From: Amaurobius ferox
Lineage: Eukaryota; Arthropoda; Arachnida; Araneae; Amaurobiidae
Assembly: GCA_951213105.1 (NCBI GenBank)
Contig: OX578137.1
Location: 54,668,236-54,732,235, forward strand
Reading direction: 5' to 3'
Length of the DNA stretch: 64,000 nucleotides
Both the position numbers and the translations under genes were made by a program. The notes under the pieces were generated by a model. It did no database searches. It saw only the letters and a list, made by a program, of their open reading frames with translations, and was not told the DNA's origin. This document shows, one piece after another, positions 36,219 to 46,944 of this stretch. Within the stretch, counting starts at the first letter, position 1. Every line of letters starts with the position of its first letter.

Positions 36219-36840
36219 CAAGATTCATATGAAAAAAAGGGGGGAAATGACCAAATGCAAGGCATAAAATGGTAGAGGGGGATGGCGACCCCTCTTTCCC
36301 GTTTAAAAGACTGCTTTTATGCCCGGGCAACACTCACGGTACCAATGCCATGCAGAAGTCATACTTCCGTATATGTGTCAAATCAAAAACACTCGAAAAA
36401 GTGCAGAGTAAACAAATAGGAATCAACCAGGATTGCAAGGGAAGGAAAAGAATGGAAATGCAGCAAATGCCAGAGTGCCTTATATATAAAAGCAGTTTAC
36501 GCATGCGTAATACGTTATTTTTACTTTCATCGTTCTATACTTCTGCCATATCCCTTAAATAAGCATTTTCTCCCTTTTTTGTATTAAATAGGGAATTATA
36601 ATAACATGTCAGAAAGCCAACTGGATAATTCCGTTTTATTGCCTCCTTCATAATATTCCTATTATGTATGATGCAATCTGACCTGAAAGTATTAATGCGT
36701 TGATTTCTTTTAAGGTGACCTATGACGACATTTCTGAAGATGTTTTTGGTCAAATTGGAACTCCAATCTATAATATGATTGATTTCCATATTGAAATTAT
36801 TTCTCTTGTCATATAAGACGGTATAAGTACCATATCTACT
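36219..36840 (-). repeat. left arm of palindromic RT element
   Basis: Inverted copy of 37352-37970. It encodes on the minus strand the last ~84 codons of the RT (36535-36789, MEINHIIDWSSNLTKNIF...) with the same residues as 37405-37657. The downstream part carries a 97-codon frame (36269-36562) that recurs as 37630-37923 on the minus strand; this frame is 3' UTR read backwards and probably not a gene. Near identity of the arms implies recent formation or ongoing conversion. Confidence 0.85.
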
Positions 36841-36853
36841 ACAAGGAACAGTA

Positions 36854-37657
36854 ATGATAAATAATAGTTACGATGTCATCAACCGACTTCCATTTTATAG
36901 CAAGGATATACGTTTCAAAAGTTACGATTTCCGTGATTTATTCAACAACATCAATCTGGAAAATCTATATGAAATTTTGAAGGAACTACATGAAATATAT
37001 GACTTAAAAGAACATATTACCTTCAGAAAATACAAGGACCTGATTCGCATTGTGTTATTTGAAAATATCTTATTTGATGGCACCAGCTATTTTCAACAGG
37101 TGAAGGGTATTCCCATGGGAGGGGGTTGTTCATCCCTGCTCGCCGATCTATACTTGAATAAATTTGAAAATGGCACTCATATACTACACGAAATGCCATA
37201 CTTTCGTTATGTTGACGATGTCCTTGTTGGGCAATATAAGAATACACCCCAATTTGATTTTACTTTTTATCCAAAAGAACTGGAATTGATTGAGAATAAA
37301 AGTAAGGAGGATGATAGTGTTGATTTTCTAGATATCACACTAAAAAATGACAGTAGATATGGTACTTATACCGTCTTATATGACAAGAGAAATAATTTCA
37401 ATATGGAAATCAATCATATTATAGATTGGAGTTCCAATTTGACCAAAAACATCTTCAGAAATGTCGTCATAGGTCACCTTAAAAGAAATCAACGCATTAA
37501 TACTTTCAGGTCAGATTGCATCATACATAATAGGAATATTATGAAGGAGGCAATAAAACGGAATTATCCAGTTGGCTTTCTGACATGTTATTATAATTCC
37601 CTATTTAATACAAAAAAGGGAGAAAATGCTTATTTAAGGGATATGGCAGAAGTATAG
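36854..37657 (+). CDS. reverse transcriptase domain protein, 5'-truncated but open
   Basis: 267 codons without a stop. Palm motifs in order: motif A KSYDFRDLFNNI (about residues 23-34, first catalytic Asp), then FDGTSYFQQ-KGIPMGGGCSS and LLADLYLNKFE (motif B), YFRYVDDVLVGQ (motif C, catalytic DD intact), FYPKELELIENKS, VDFLDITLKND (motif D/E region), YTVLYDKRNNFN, then a conserved C-terminal tail WSSNLTKNIFRNVVIGHLKR. This matches a metazoan RT family with YR-YIDDVL and Y-LDL-L patterns, closest in style to Penelope-like RTs; exact clade uncertain. Fingers and N-terminal parts and any GIY-YIG domain are missing. The frame starts only 14 bp after the left arm ends, so the natural start is lost and the ATG is arbitrary. 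It is the only long intact frame in the window. Confidence 0.85.
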   Translation: MINNSYDVINRLPFYSKDIRFKSYDFRDLFNNINLENLYEILKELHEIYDLKEHITFRKYKDLIRIVLFENILFDGTSYFQQVKGIPMGGGCSSLLADLYLNKFENGTHILHEMPYFRYVDDVLVGQYKNTPQFDFTFYPKELELIENKSKEDDSVDFLDITLKNDSRYGTYTVLYDKRNNFNMEINHIIDWSSNLTKNIFRNVVIGHLKRNQRINTFRSDCIIHNRNIMKEAIKRNYPVGFLTCYYNSLFNTKKGENAYLRDMAEV

Positions 37658-37969
37658 AACGATGAAAGTAAAAATAACGTATTACGCATGCGTAAACTGC
37701 TTTTATATATAAGGCACTCTGGCATTTGCTGCATTTCCATTCTTTTCCTTCCCTTGCAATCCTGGTTGATTCCTATTTGTTTACTCTGCACTTTTTCGAG
37801 TGTTTTTGATTTGACACATATACGGAAGTATGACTTCTGCATGGCATTGGTACCGTGAGTGTTGCCCGGGCATAAAAGCAGTCTTTTAAACGGGAAAGAG
37901 GGGTCGCCATCCCCCTCTACCATTTTATGCCTTGCATTTGGTCATTTCCCCCCTTTTTTTCATATGAAT

Positions 37970-37970
<1 letters not shown>
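37352..37970 (+). repeat. right arm of palindromic RT element
   Basis: Begins AGTAGATATGGTACTTATAC inside the RT gene and ends near CATATGAATCTT before the TA run. It carries the RT C-terminus (stop at 37655-37657) and ~310 bp of downstream noncoding sequence, including GGCATTGGTACCGTGAGTG and GCCCGGGCATAAAAGC. Confidence 0.85.
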
Positions 37971-38010
<40 letters not shown>

Positions 38011-38059
38011 GCACAGGCGGACATTCTTCTCAATATATAGGAACTAGAATGTATTATAA

Positions 38060-41000
38060 CGTACTTATCCATCGAGTTCGTACATTTTTAAAATAATTTC
38101 ATCGTATCACGGAATGAAACAATAAAAAGTATTCATGTATGGCCTTGTTGATTGCAATTTACGTATATGTCAGTGTTTATTATGTTAAGTTTATATGAAA
38201 TATTTTAATGCTTACCATTTTCTTTATCAAATACTGAATTAACTCAAAAACAAAATCCAGAAACTCAAAAATAAAATTCAGAAATTTTATGAGCCATACG
38301 TTCTGATGATAACTTACAACCCACGGTAACGTTTCATGTTCGTGATTACTTTGAATCATTTTTGCGGCCGTTGTACTCATTAGCATTTTATGAATTTTCT
38401 AAATGGAAGATTTCCTGTATCAGACAATAAAAATTGTGATAATTAGGATTGGGATAAATCGAACAAAGCACAACCACAAATTTAAAACTGCCATTGTAAG
38501 GAATTTTCTCAAACTTCATTTTCAAATTTCTTATATATTTCATTCAATATTTTATCATATAAATTTCTATTCATATTTTTCTTTGAGCGCTGTTTGAATT
38601 TAAAGGGAATTGTTATGAGGATCATTTTTCAGGAATTAATATGGCATGATAATTTTATGCAAGATTCTACCATAAATTGAAACTTATTCAATAAACATAT
38701 ATAAGCTAATTGGAAAGCATAAAACAGCAAAATTAAAATTGGTATTATAGGAAACCACCGAAAACTACCGAAGAAACATCTGCAAATACCAAATTTGGAT
38801 CTTCAAACTTTATTATATAATTGAAACCACTTTTGGAGGTTACTAGATCACAATGTAAAATGTTTTACGAATGAAATTTAGTGAGTAGACATACATTTTA
38901 GAAAACAAGTTTTGACAATTATCATTTCACCCCAAAGCAAACAATCAAACATACTCCGTAACATTCCATTTCATCAAAGAAGAAAATAAAAGTCAAAGAC
39001 ATATTTCTCGTGCTATACATTTTGATGATAATTTATACCCTATGGTATTGTTTAAGGAGAAGCAGTGCACATATTTTTCCTTAATAAATATGTTAGGGAC
39101 ACGGCACCAACCAACCATCGTTTAAGGTACGTGATAATTTAGAATATCTTTTCCTGTCTTTTAATTCCCTGAATGTTTATTTCCTTCGGTATGTGGGTTA
39201 CATGACGTACAATATATGGCATAAGTTTAAGGGATTATTTGAATAATGTCAGAAATTGAAAATCGAGGTTTCGATTTATTTTTCTTGGGTGCCCTTAAAA
39301 AATAATCATTGGTTTTAGTATGAAGCCGTTGTGCAAGACTTATCTTTGAATATGGCACTTATCTTTGAATCAAGACTGTAGCATGTATTTTTATAAATGG
39401 GTACCAATCTGAAATTCCGTTGAAAAATGAACCATAGATCTTCTTTTACTTTGGATCATTTTTTCTGCTGTTTTACCCCTTGGCGTTTAATGTTTTTTTT
39501 TAAATAGTTGATGTCCTGTATCAGATAACCCAAATGATTGTGATATATAGATAAAATCACAAATTTGAAACTGCCATTGTAAGAAATTTGTTGAAGCTGA
39601 ATTCTCAAATTTTTCTTTATATGGCAAAGATTTAAATAAATGCTTTTTCATATAAAATTGATTTTATATTTTTCTTTGAGCGTGCTTTAGATTTAAAGCG
39701 AATTGTCATGAGGGTCATTTTGCAGGAGTTAATATTCCATGCTCATTTTATGCTAAATTCTACTGAAAATTGAAACTAATTCAATAAACATATAAGCTAA
39801 TAAAAAAGCATAAAACAGAATAAGTAAAATGGACATTATAAGAAACCACCAAAGAAACAGCCGAAAATATCGAAATTTGGATTTTCCACTTTTGGTGGTA
39901 ACTAGATCACAGTGCAAAGTGCTTTGCAAATAAGATTTAATGAGTAGACATACATTTCAGAAAAAGTTTTCAACACGTATCAGATATTATGACACCTATC
40001 ATTTTCTCCAAAAGCAAATAATCAAATATACATTCCATTTCTTCAAAGAAGAAAAAACAGTCAGAGACATATTTTACTGGCTATACATTTTGGTTAGAAT
40101 TTCTAGACGGTAGCATCGTTAAAGAATGTGATAAGAGCAATTTTTGCTGCAATTGAATTCCCTGAAGTTTTATTTCCCTCAGCATGGGTGTTATATGACC
40201 TATAATACATGATATACGTTTAACGGATTATTTGATTGAAGTCAAAAATTCAAAATCGTGTTTTCAATTTATTTGCTTTGGGTGCACTTAAAGAGGAATC
40301 AACAATTTTGACATGGATCCTTTGTGAAGGACTAATCTTTGAATGTGTCACTTATCTGTCAATCATGAATGTGGGGAATGTGGAACTTATCTTTGAATTA
40401 TGAATGTGGTACTTATCTTTGAATCATGAATATGGCACTTATCTTTGAATCATGAATGTGGCACTCATCTTAAGAAATGGGTTGCAGTAATTCAGTAAAT
40501 AGAATAAAAATTAGGACTAACTACATTATTTATATGTCACTTGTAAAGTCCTTAACTCTCGTCGAAAATTGAATCATAGATCTATGCTGATCAGACAAAA
40601 TTCTATCCGTGGACTACATATTTTATATCTCTGTATGTGGGGGATTTTCGGCAATGTATTAGCTAAAACACTCTTTGTCCGATATTAATGAAATTTAGCT
40701 ATCAGATGATTAAGAAAGGCAATAATTTCTATGTACAACAGAATGAAACAATAAAAAATACTCAGTTATGGCCCTGTTGATTGCAATTTGCGCATATGTC
40801 AGTGCTTATTATAAGTTTATTTGAAATATTTTAACGCTTATTATTTTCTTTATCAAAGCAAGAAATCAAACTATACCGTTAACTTTCATTTCTCCAAAGA
40901 ATAAATAAAATACAGAAATTTTACGAGCCATACGTCTTGGTGAGAACTTACAACCCACGCAAAGTTTAAAATTCGTGATTACTTTGAATCATTTCTGCTG

Positions 41001-41640
41001 CCATTTTACTTACCCCTTTGCGTTTTATGATTTTTTAAATGGACAATACAACTTAGTATTGCGATTAATAAAATAAAGTACAACCATAATTTTGAAACTG
41101 CTATTACAAGAAATTTGTGCAAGTTGAATTTTCGAATTTTCTGATAGTTTTAAATAAATACTTTGACTGCCATATAAAATTGTATTTATATTATTCTTTT
41201 CAGTATCATGCAATCCAACTTGCTGCAATAAATAAAATAATGCACAACCATCATTTTGAAACTGCTATTGCAAGGAATTTGTTCAGGTCGGATTTTCGAA
41301 TTTTCCGAAAGATTTCAATACTTTGACTGTCATATTAAATTATATTTATATTATTCTTTGAGTGTTCATTAGATTTAGAGCGAACAGCTATATTTCTCAT
41401 TTTGAAGGAGTTATTATTGCTTGAAAGTTTTATACAAGAGTCTACCGTAAATGGAAACTAATTCAATAAATATATATAAGTTAATAATAATGCATAAAAC
41501 AGCAATATGAGAAACCGCTAAAAATCACAGAAGAAACAATTGCAAATACCAAAAGTAAATTTTTAAATTTATTTAGATAATTGAAACCATTTTTGGAGAT
41601 TACTAGATCACAATGAAAAATGTTTGTGCAAATGAGATTT
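38060..41640 (+). repeat. decayed block-repeat array, right half
   Basis: The block 'TTAAATGGA...CTGTATCAGA..A...AATTGTGAT' recurs at about 38395, 39505 and 41030; 'AAACTGCCATTGTAAGRAATTT' at 38480, 39570, 41095 and 41262; 'TTTCTTTGAGCG' at 38578, 39670 and (TTCTTTGAGTG) 41352; 'GAATGAAACAATAAAAA' at 38113 and 40740; 'ACTTACAACCCACG' at 38311 and 40947. Spacing of 1.1-1.5 kb suggests an old tandem array of a ~1.2 kb unit with indels. Noncoding. Confidence 0.7.
40335..40470 (+). repeat. 26-bp minisatellite, about 4-5 units
   Basis: ACTTATCTTTGAATCATGAA followed by TATGGC or TGTGGC is repeated head to tail, with a diverged first unit (ACTTATCTGTCAATCATGAA). Single related words occur in the neighbouring array at 35745 and 39358, so this is a local expansion of an array motif. 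Confidence 0.85.
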
Positions 41641-42689
41641 AGTAAGCAGACATGTTATAGAAAATTTCATTCAGAACCAGTCATGTTTTCGAAAGCGTCA
41701 TTCAGAACCAGACTTGTTTGCATTGACGAAAAACAAGAAACAATTATGTTAACTAATTTAAAAAATGAAATTCAAATAAAATCGTTAAAAGCAGCACTTA
41801 ATAATTAAAAAAATCGTGGATCTTTCTCTTAAAAGTGATGGTTGCGTTCCTAGTATATCATGATCAAACGTATACGGTGATTGATACGACATATATTGCA
41901 TCGATACGTACCTACCGTTTAGTGATATATTAGTATTTGGTATCAAAGGCGTTTCTCATTATATCTGCAAGTACCGTTTAGTGTTATATCAGTATTATAT
42001 CAATGGCGTTACTCACTGTGTTGATACTCATTGCATTCATATAACATAGATTTCATTAATTTTCTGATCCAGGTAATTGCATTTACTTAACCTTGCATTA
42101 TAAAATTTTAAAACTGGATTATATATATAATTAATGAGAAACTAATTCATTATTTTATTTAACAAACTGTATGAAAAATATATATAATATAATTATAATA
42201 CTATAAAAGAGCATAATGATAATGACACGATTATATTAATGAGACTAATTAGACTGCAAATGAGACAAATTAATGGGACTACATAATAATCCATTTTATT
42301 GAACTCAAAAATTCTAGTCATCTAGAAATATAATGTTTAAGATTTGCGTAATTAATTTCAATGTAGATAATTTACACACAGAAATTCATAAAAATTGCTC
42401 ACTTTAATAAAGACACTTTAATAAAGAAAATATGTATTTAATCAACCTATTTTGAAAGTATTTTTCAAGATGCAACTATTTACAAAACTCCCATAACTTC
42501 AGCTTTTCAAAAACAGGATATAATGTCTTGAAGTATACTTTTAGAAAGAAAGTAATTTTTTGAAATGCTTTCATCATTGTATCATAATTATTAAGTTTTC
42601 TAAATTTATGATAATTACTAAACGGCAAATATGCTCACATATTAAAGAAGACTTTTAATACGATATGTAGTAAAAACTATTATATCGAA
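41641..42689. other. unannotated AT-rich DNA with short repeats
   Basis: TCATTCAGAACCAG occurs twice (about 41667 and 41699). TACCGTTTAGTG-TATAT-AGTATT occurs twice (41914 and 41971). No gene recognised. Confidence 0.45.
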
Positions 42690-42990
42690 GCAGAAAAATA
42701 ATCATTTACAAGTGTATCGACATGAGGCTGTGCATCAATGCAGAAAAAATATTGTATACTAGTATATGGATACAAAAGTTCGATGTATGTAAGGTCATGC
42801 ATCCATACAGAAAAATTATTGAACACAAGTGCAGCAACACGAAATGGTGATGAAATCCATGTATCGATACGAAAAATATATTGAATATTAGTTTTTCGAT
42901 TCGCTGTGTCGATGTAAGTCCATGTATTGATACAGAATATGTATCGCATGCAAATGTATCGACAATAAATATCGATGTAATGTTATGTTT
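42690..42990 (+). repeat. degenerate minisatellite with ~50-65-bp units
   Basis: About five units, each with (A)CAGAAAAATATTGAA-A-TAGT, then TATCGA-A, then TCCATGTATCGAT-type segments. A single related piece lies at 43485-43560. Open frames over it are artefacts. Confidence 0.65.
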
Positions 42991-43622
42991 TAGGGCGGAA
43001 CTAAAATATCTCTATTTTTTCCAAAAAACTTTGGGTGGAAAAATTAATATTTGCTTAGAACATTTTCCCAGAATTGTGTAAAATATTAACGCCGAAAAAA
43101 GATATCTTCAGTCTACGCATTTGCTTTAATGTTTGAAATTCAAGGAATAATTTGAAACATTTTCAGTGATTTACAATATTCGAACATTGGCCGGTTGAGT
43201 GCTAAAATATATTTATTACTTTTATTATTCAGTAAATAAAAATTCAAGGCAAATATAACTTAAATTTCGATACGACTTAATATAACAATAATACGACTTA
43301 AATTTCAAACTTTAAAGCAAATGTGCAGATTGAAGACATTTATAGCATTTTGCACATGTAATACAAAGTGGCATTCAATTATGTTTTAAACAAGTATTGT
43401 TCAGGTCAAAAGGCAACTTTTCCCACACCAATGTTTTTGGAAAAACATAGTGTTTTTCGTTCCCCTCTGTTATGAATACAGAATTATGGATACAGGAAAA
43501 CTATCGTATGGACATATATCGATATGAATTCTTGAATTAAGTTCATGCATCGATACATCAAAGAATCGGCATGAATACGCCCGTAACTTTACTACAATTC
43601 AGCGAAGCCTTGCTAACGTGTT
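42991..43622. other. unannotated AT-rich DNA
   Basis: No gene recognised; the last ~80 bp contain outlying TATCGATATGAATTC words of the preceding minisatellite. Confidence 0.4.
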
Positions 43623-45451
43623 CAGCAGATCCCCTGTAACAAGGGTTCATATAGGACGAATTCGTATAACATGGCGGAAAAATCGTGATCGTGTTCGAAT
43701 AACACGCTAAAAGAGGCTCGTATAAAACGGTAAAAGAATGAAACAGATGTTTCGATTTCATTACGTTTTAGCTCCAATAATTAATATAAATTTTGGCTGG
43801 TAACACTAAACGTCATTGTGCTTCTCAAATTTCGGGGAAACCCCATTTTTAGAGGAGATCGTTTTAGTTTGTTTCTAGTTGTGATGCACATTAAACGTGT
43901 CTGAAAAAACTTTTATTTCATATGATTTATTTTATTCAACTTAAATTTGAGGAAAGAAAAGTTTTAGGGAAATAAATCTTTGCGAAATTAAACCCGATTT
44001 CATCTAGAGGAAGTACATGTCTGCTATCTCGTACATACATACTATCATTTAAGCTGTGATTAAAGTCAAGGGCGTTAAATACATTTAAAAAGATATTATA
44101 ATACGTATATAAATTACATAAATCTAGTAATTTTATAATTTTTACGTTATTTAAAATTTTGTCATCATGACCCCTGCCATAGAGAAGAATTCTAAGAAGA
44201 GCAGAAAATGTATATCCCTTGAAGAAAAAATTAAAATTTTAGATAGGTTAAAATCTGGTGAGAAAGTAATAGTCATTGCTAAAGATTTAAAATTAAACGA
44301 GGCAACAATTCGAACAATAAAAAAATGAAAACAAAATAAGAGCTAACATTTCCTCTGGATCTTTAGTAAGTTTGAGTAAAACTGCTCGTTTAAAAGACAC
44401 TTTAATGCCTAAAATGGAAAAGTGTTTGATGTTATCGATAGAATATTGTTCTTCAAGGAATTTTCCTTAGAATAGTAATGTGATAAACCAAAAGGCAACA
44501 AAGATTTAGCAGCATGTAAAACAGCTTGAATCCGTTTCTTTTAATGAATCACATCGACACGAATTTAAAGCAAGTAAAGATTGGTTTAACAGATTTAGGA
44601 ATCAATTTTCCTTGCACATTGTCAAAATTGTGGGAGAAAGCACATCAGCCGACATAGAAGCAGCTCAGGGATTCCGAGAGAATCTTCTCAAAATTGTAGA
44701 AGACGGAAATTACACTGCAGATCAGGCATATAACGCTGGCAAAACCGCGTTATATTGGAAGAATATGCCCTGACGCACTTACATCACGAAAAATGAAAAG
44801 TCTGCTTTGGGATTTAAGGTTTCCAAGGATAGAATCACTTTACTTTTATGTTCAAACGCATCTGAAGATAACGTTACAAAGCCCATGTTAATTAAAAGTT
44901 CATTAAACTCACAAGCAATGAAAGGGGTTGACAAGTCAGCGCTTCCTATTTTCTGGCGAGCACATAAAAAGGTGTGGGTAACAGGTGTTTTATTTCGCAA
45001 TTATTCCGTTTTATGCCGGAAGTGGAAGGTTACTCAAAAAGAAAAATATCAGTTTCAAGGCTTTGTCACTGATCGATAACGCGCCGGGACACCCAGAAGA
45101 TTTAAAACATCCGGCTGTTAAATTTATATTTTTACCACCCAATACGACATCAATCCTATAACCACAAGACCAGGGAATAATTAAATCATTTAAATCATCA
45201 TATATACGGCACACATTTGAACACATTTTAGAAAATATTGATTGTAATCTAAATACTACTACAGTAACGGACTTGTGGAAAGATTTTTCAATTTTAAATA
45301 TAGGATTGAAATTATTTCGTTATCTCTGAAGGAACTAAAATCTTCGACTCTGAATGCGTGTAGGGGAAATGTATTTGTATAATCTACGTGACTCGCACAG
45401 CACGGATTCATATAACACGGAACGTATCTACCGTGTTAATGGGGTCTACTG
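43623..45451 (+). mobile_element. Tigger/pogo-like DNA transposon
   Basis: Left end CAGCAGATCCCCTGTAACA and right end TGTTAATGGGGTCTACTG are inverted relatives, the CAGTAGACCCC-type end of Tigger-like elements. Subterminal CGTATAACACG words lie near both ends (about 43663-43730 and 45398-45425). TA follows the right end; the left flank is TT, so the target duplication has decayed or the left end is slightly off. Length is 1829 bp. Confidence 0.85.
44167..45310 (+). pseudogene. Tigger-like transposase (CENP-B/DDE), inactivated
   Basis: Starts at ATG 44167 with the N-terminal HTH: CISLEEKIKILDRLKSGEK, VIAKDLKLNEATIRTIKK, then a TGA stop at 44326. The CENP-B-type HTH follows in another frame (FKASKDWFNRFRNQFSLH near 44560-44615). 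DDE core: DGNYTADQAYNAGKTALYWK near 44690-44765, where the usual N-A-D-E-T reads N-A-G-K-T, so the first catalytic Asp is lost. Then GFKVSKDRITLLLCSNAS, PIFWRAHKKVWVTGVLF, a frameshift near 45020, LSLIDNAPGHPEDLKHP (second Asp kept) and FIFLPPNTTSI followed by a stop and PQDQGIIKSF. Multiple stops and frameshifts: dead. Confidence 0.88.
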
Positions 45452-46020
45452 TATTACAAGATCAGTCACATTTCAACTCCTTTCATTCCGCTGTCATAGA
45501 ATTAATGGACTGTTGGAAATACTTTTATATCGATAAGTAAAGACACGAGATATTTCCCTCATTGAAACTAGCTGTTTCTTAGATAAACTGAATACTTATT
45601 AAAAAGTTCCTCATCTTAAATATTTAATATATTAGAATACCACGGGCTTTCCAGCCTGACATTATACATTGAAATGTAAGTCCCTGATGTGAAACGGATT
45701 CGCTAATGATATTATAACTGAGAATATCGTTATGCTAATGTTATTACAGTTGTTCCACAATCTTCTACCAGCAAAAACAATATATTTTATGCACTTACGT
45801 TTATAGCAGTTAAGTATTCGTTCCAACGGCGCTGGAAACTGGCATTGAAACGAAACAATGAGGAATTAAGTAGCTTAATTCAAAGTAAATTAAATCAGAA
45901 CCCAATAAAACAGTCACTTAAGGAGCGCCTAATCGTAGCACTAAAATGTATTACAGGATTCTTAATAGCTTTTGAAATATTTTGCTTACCAAGTTACATT
46001 ACTAAATTTCTTTGTTAAAA
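45452..46020. other. unannotated DNA
   Basis: No gene or element recognised. Confidence 0.4.
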
Positions 46021-46230
46021 TAATGATAACTAGCAGCAGAAACTGCCTATGCCTGACTACCTTAAATTCAATAAAATGGAATATTCACCAGGAACTTTCT
46101 GTCTCACTTTAAATACTTATCTTTGTAATGATAACTAGCAGCAGCAACTGCCGATGCCCGAATACCTTATATTCAATAAAATAGAATATTCACCAGGGAC
46201 GTGCTGTCTCACTTTAAATACTTATCTTTG
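46021..46230 (+). repeat. two tandem 105-bp units
   Basis: 46021-46125 and 46126-46230, each starting TAATGATAACTAGCAGCAG and ending CTTATCTTTG; only scattered mismatches. Confidence 0.93.
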
Positions 46231-46639
46231 TAATGGTACCTCAATGGTATTTTTGTGTTAATGCCTTAATTTATTTAAACACCAATGCTATTCGCCCGTA
46301 ATTATTTTTTTAAATAAAAAGCTAGCCTTTTGTTACTTTCATATGGCAGTGTACGTAGAAATAGCTGTTAGTTTATATCGTTAAAATTTTGCAATTAACT
46401 GGTAGGATATTGTAAAAATTCATGAAATACAGAAGAATAACAACTGATTTAAAACAGAAAGGCATTACGGATATGTGCAAACCTCCAACATATCAATTCT
46501 ATAGGTAGTTTATGCAGTAATAAATTTACGTGAGAAAAGTATAATATGATGTGCATGAAACCATTGTTAATTTAACACAATTGATGTTTTGACATAATTA
46601 ATTAGTTAATTTAACACAATTGACAGCGCAATGTTTTCC
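46231..46639. other. unannotated AT-rich DNA
   Basis: GTTAATTTAACACAATTGA occurs twice about 38 bp apart near 46566 and 46604; otherwise nothing recognised. Confidence 0.45.
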
Positions 46640-46935
46640 ATGCATGTGTTATCGTACAATATCTCGCCTATCGTTAGTGTATAATACATTTCATTCCAGA
46701 TGTGTTTCATATTGTATGCATACAAAGTGCTCCATATCAGATGTTTTCATATCCTTATCATACAATATGCTACATATCACACTTGTTGCAAATCGCTCTA
46801 GTACAATATGTTCTATATTTTTATCGCTTTCCATTTCATACTTGTATCATATTGATATCGTAAAATATGCCCCATAATGTTACGGTTTGATATCCTTATC
46901 GTACAATGTGTTTCATATTACATGTGTTTTATGCC
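46640..46935 (+). repeat. degenerate minisatellite with ATCGTACAATATG words
   Basis: TATCGTACAATATCTC, TATCATACAATATGCTACAT, AGTACAATATGTTC, TATCGTAAAATATGCCCCAT and TATCGTACAATGTGTTTCAT recur every ~50-65 bp, with TTTCATAT words between. The 85-codon frame 46620-46877 is readthrough. Distinct from, but similar in style to, the minisatellite at 42690. Confidence 0.65.
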
Positions 46936-46944
46936 CCATCGAAG

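Larger units (their letters stand above)
36063..38030 (+). mobile_element. palindromic reverse-transcriptase element
   Basis: Near-perfect inverted arms of ~620 bp (36219-36840 and 37352-37970) flank a ~510-bp centre. Outside them both sides carry (TA)n (36083-36121 and about 37972-38004) and then inverted GCGCAGGCGG/CCGCCTGYGCATAT words, so the symmetry reaches the outer ends apart from ~90 extra bases on the left. The right arm holds the 3' third of the RT gene and its downstream sequence; the left arm is an inverted copy of that same 3' end. A 5' inverted partial copy is a known arrangement of Penelope-like elements. It interrupts the block array between blocks otherwise continuous at 36060 and 38060. 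Confidence 0.8.

Noticed and set aside
36269..36562. 97-codon frame present twice in inverted orientation (also 37630-37923)
   Set aside because: It is the antisense of the RT element's 3' noncoding arm; its duplication reflects the palindrome, not a gene.
40335..40470. CRISPR-like array
   Set aside because: Units are head-to-tail with no unique spacers; a plain minisatellite.
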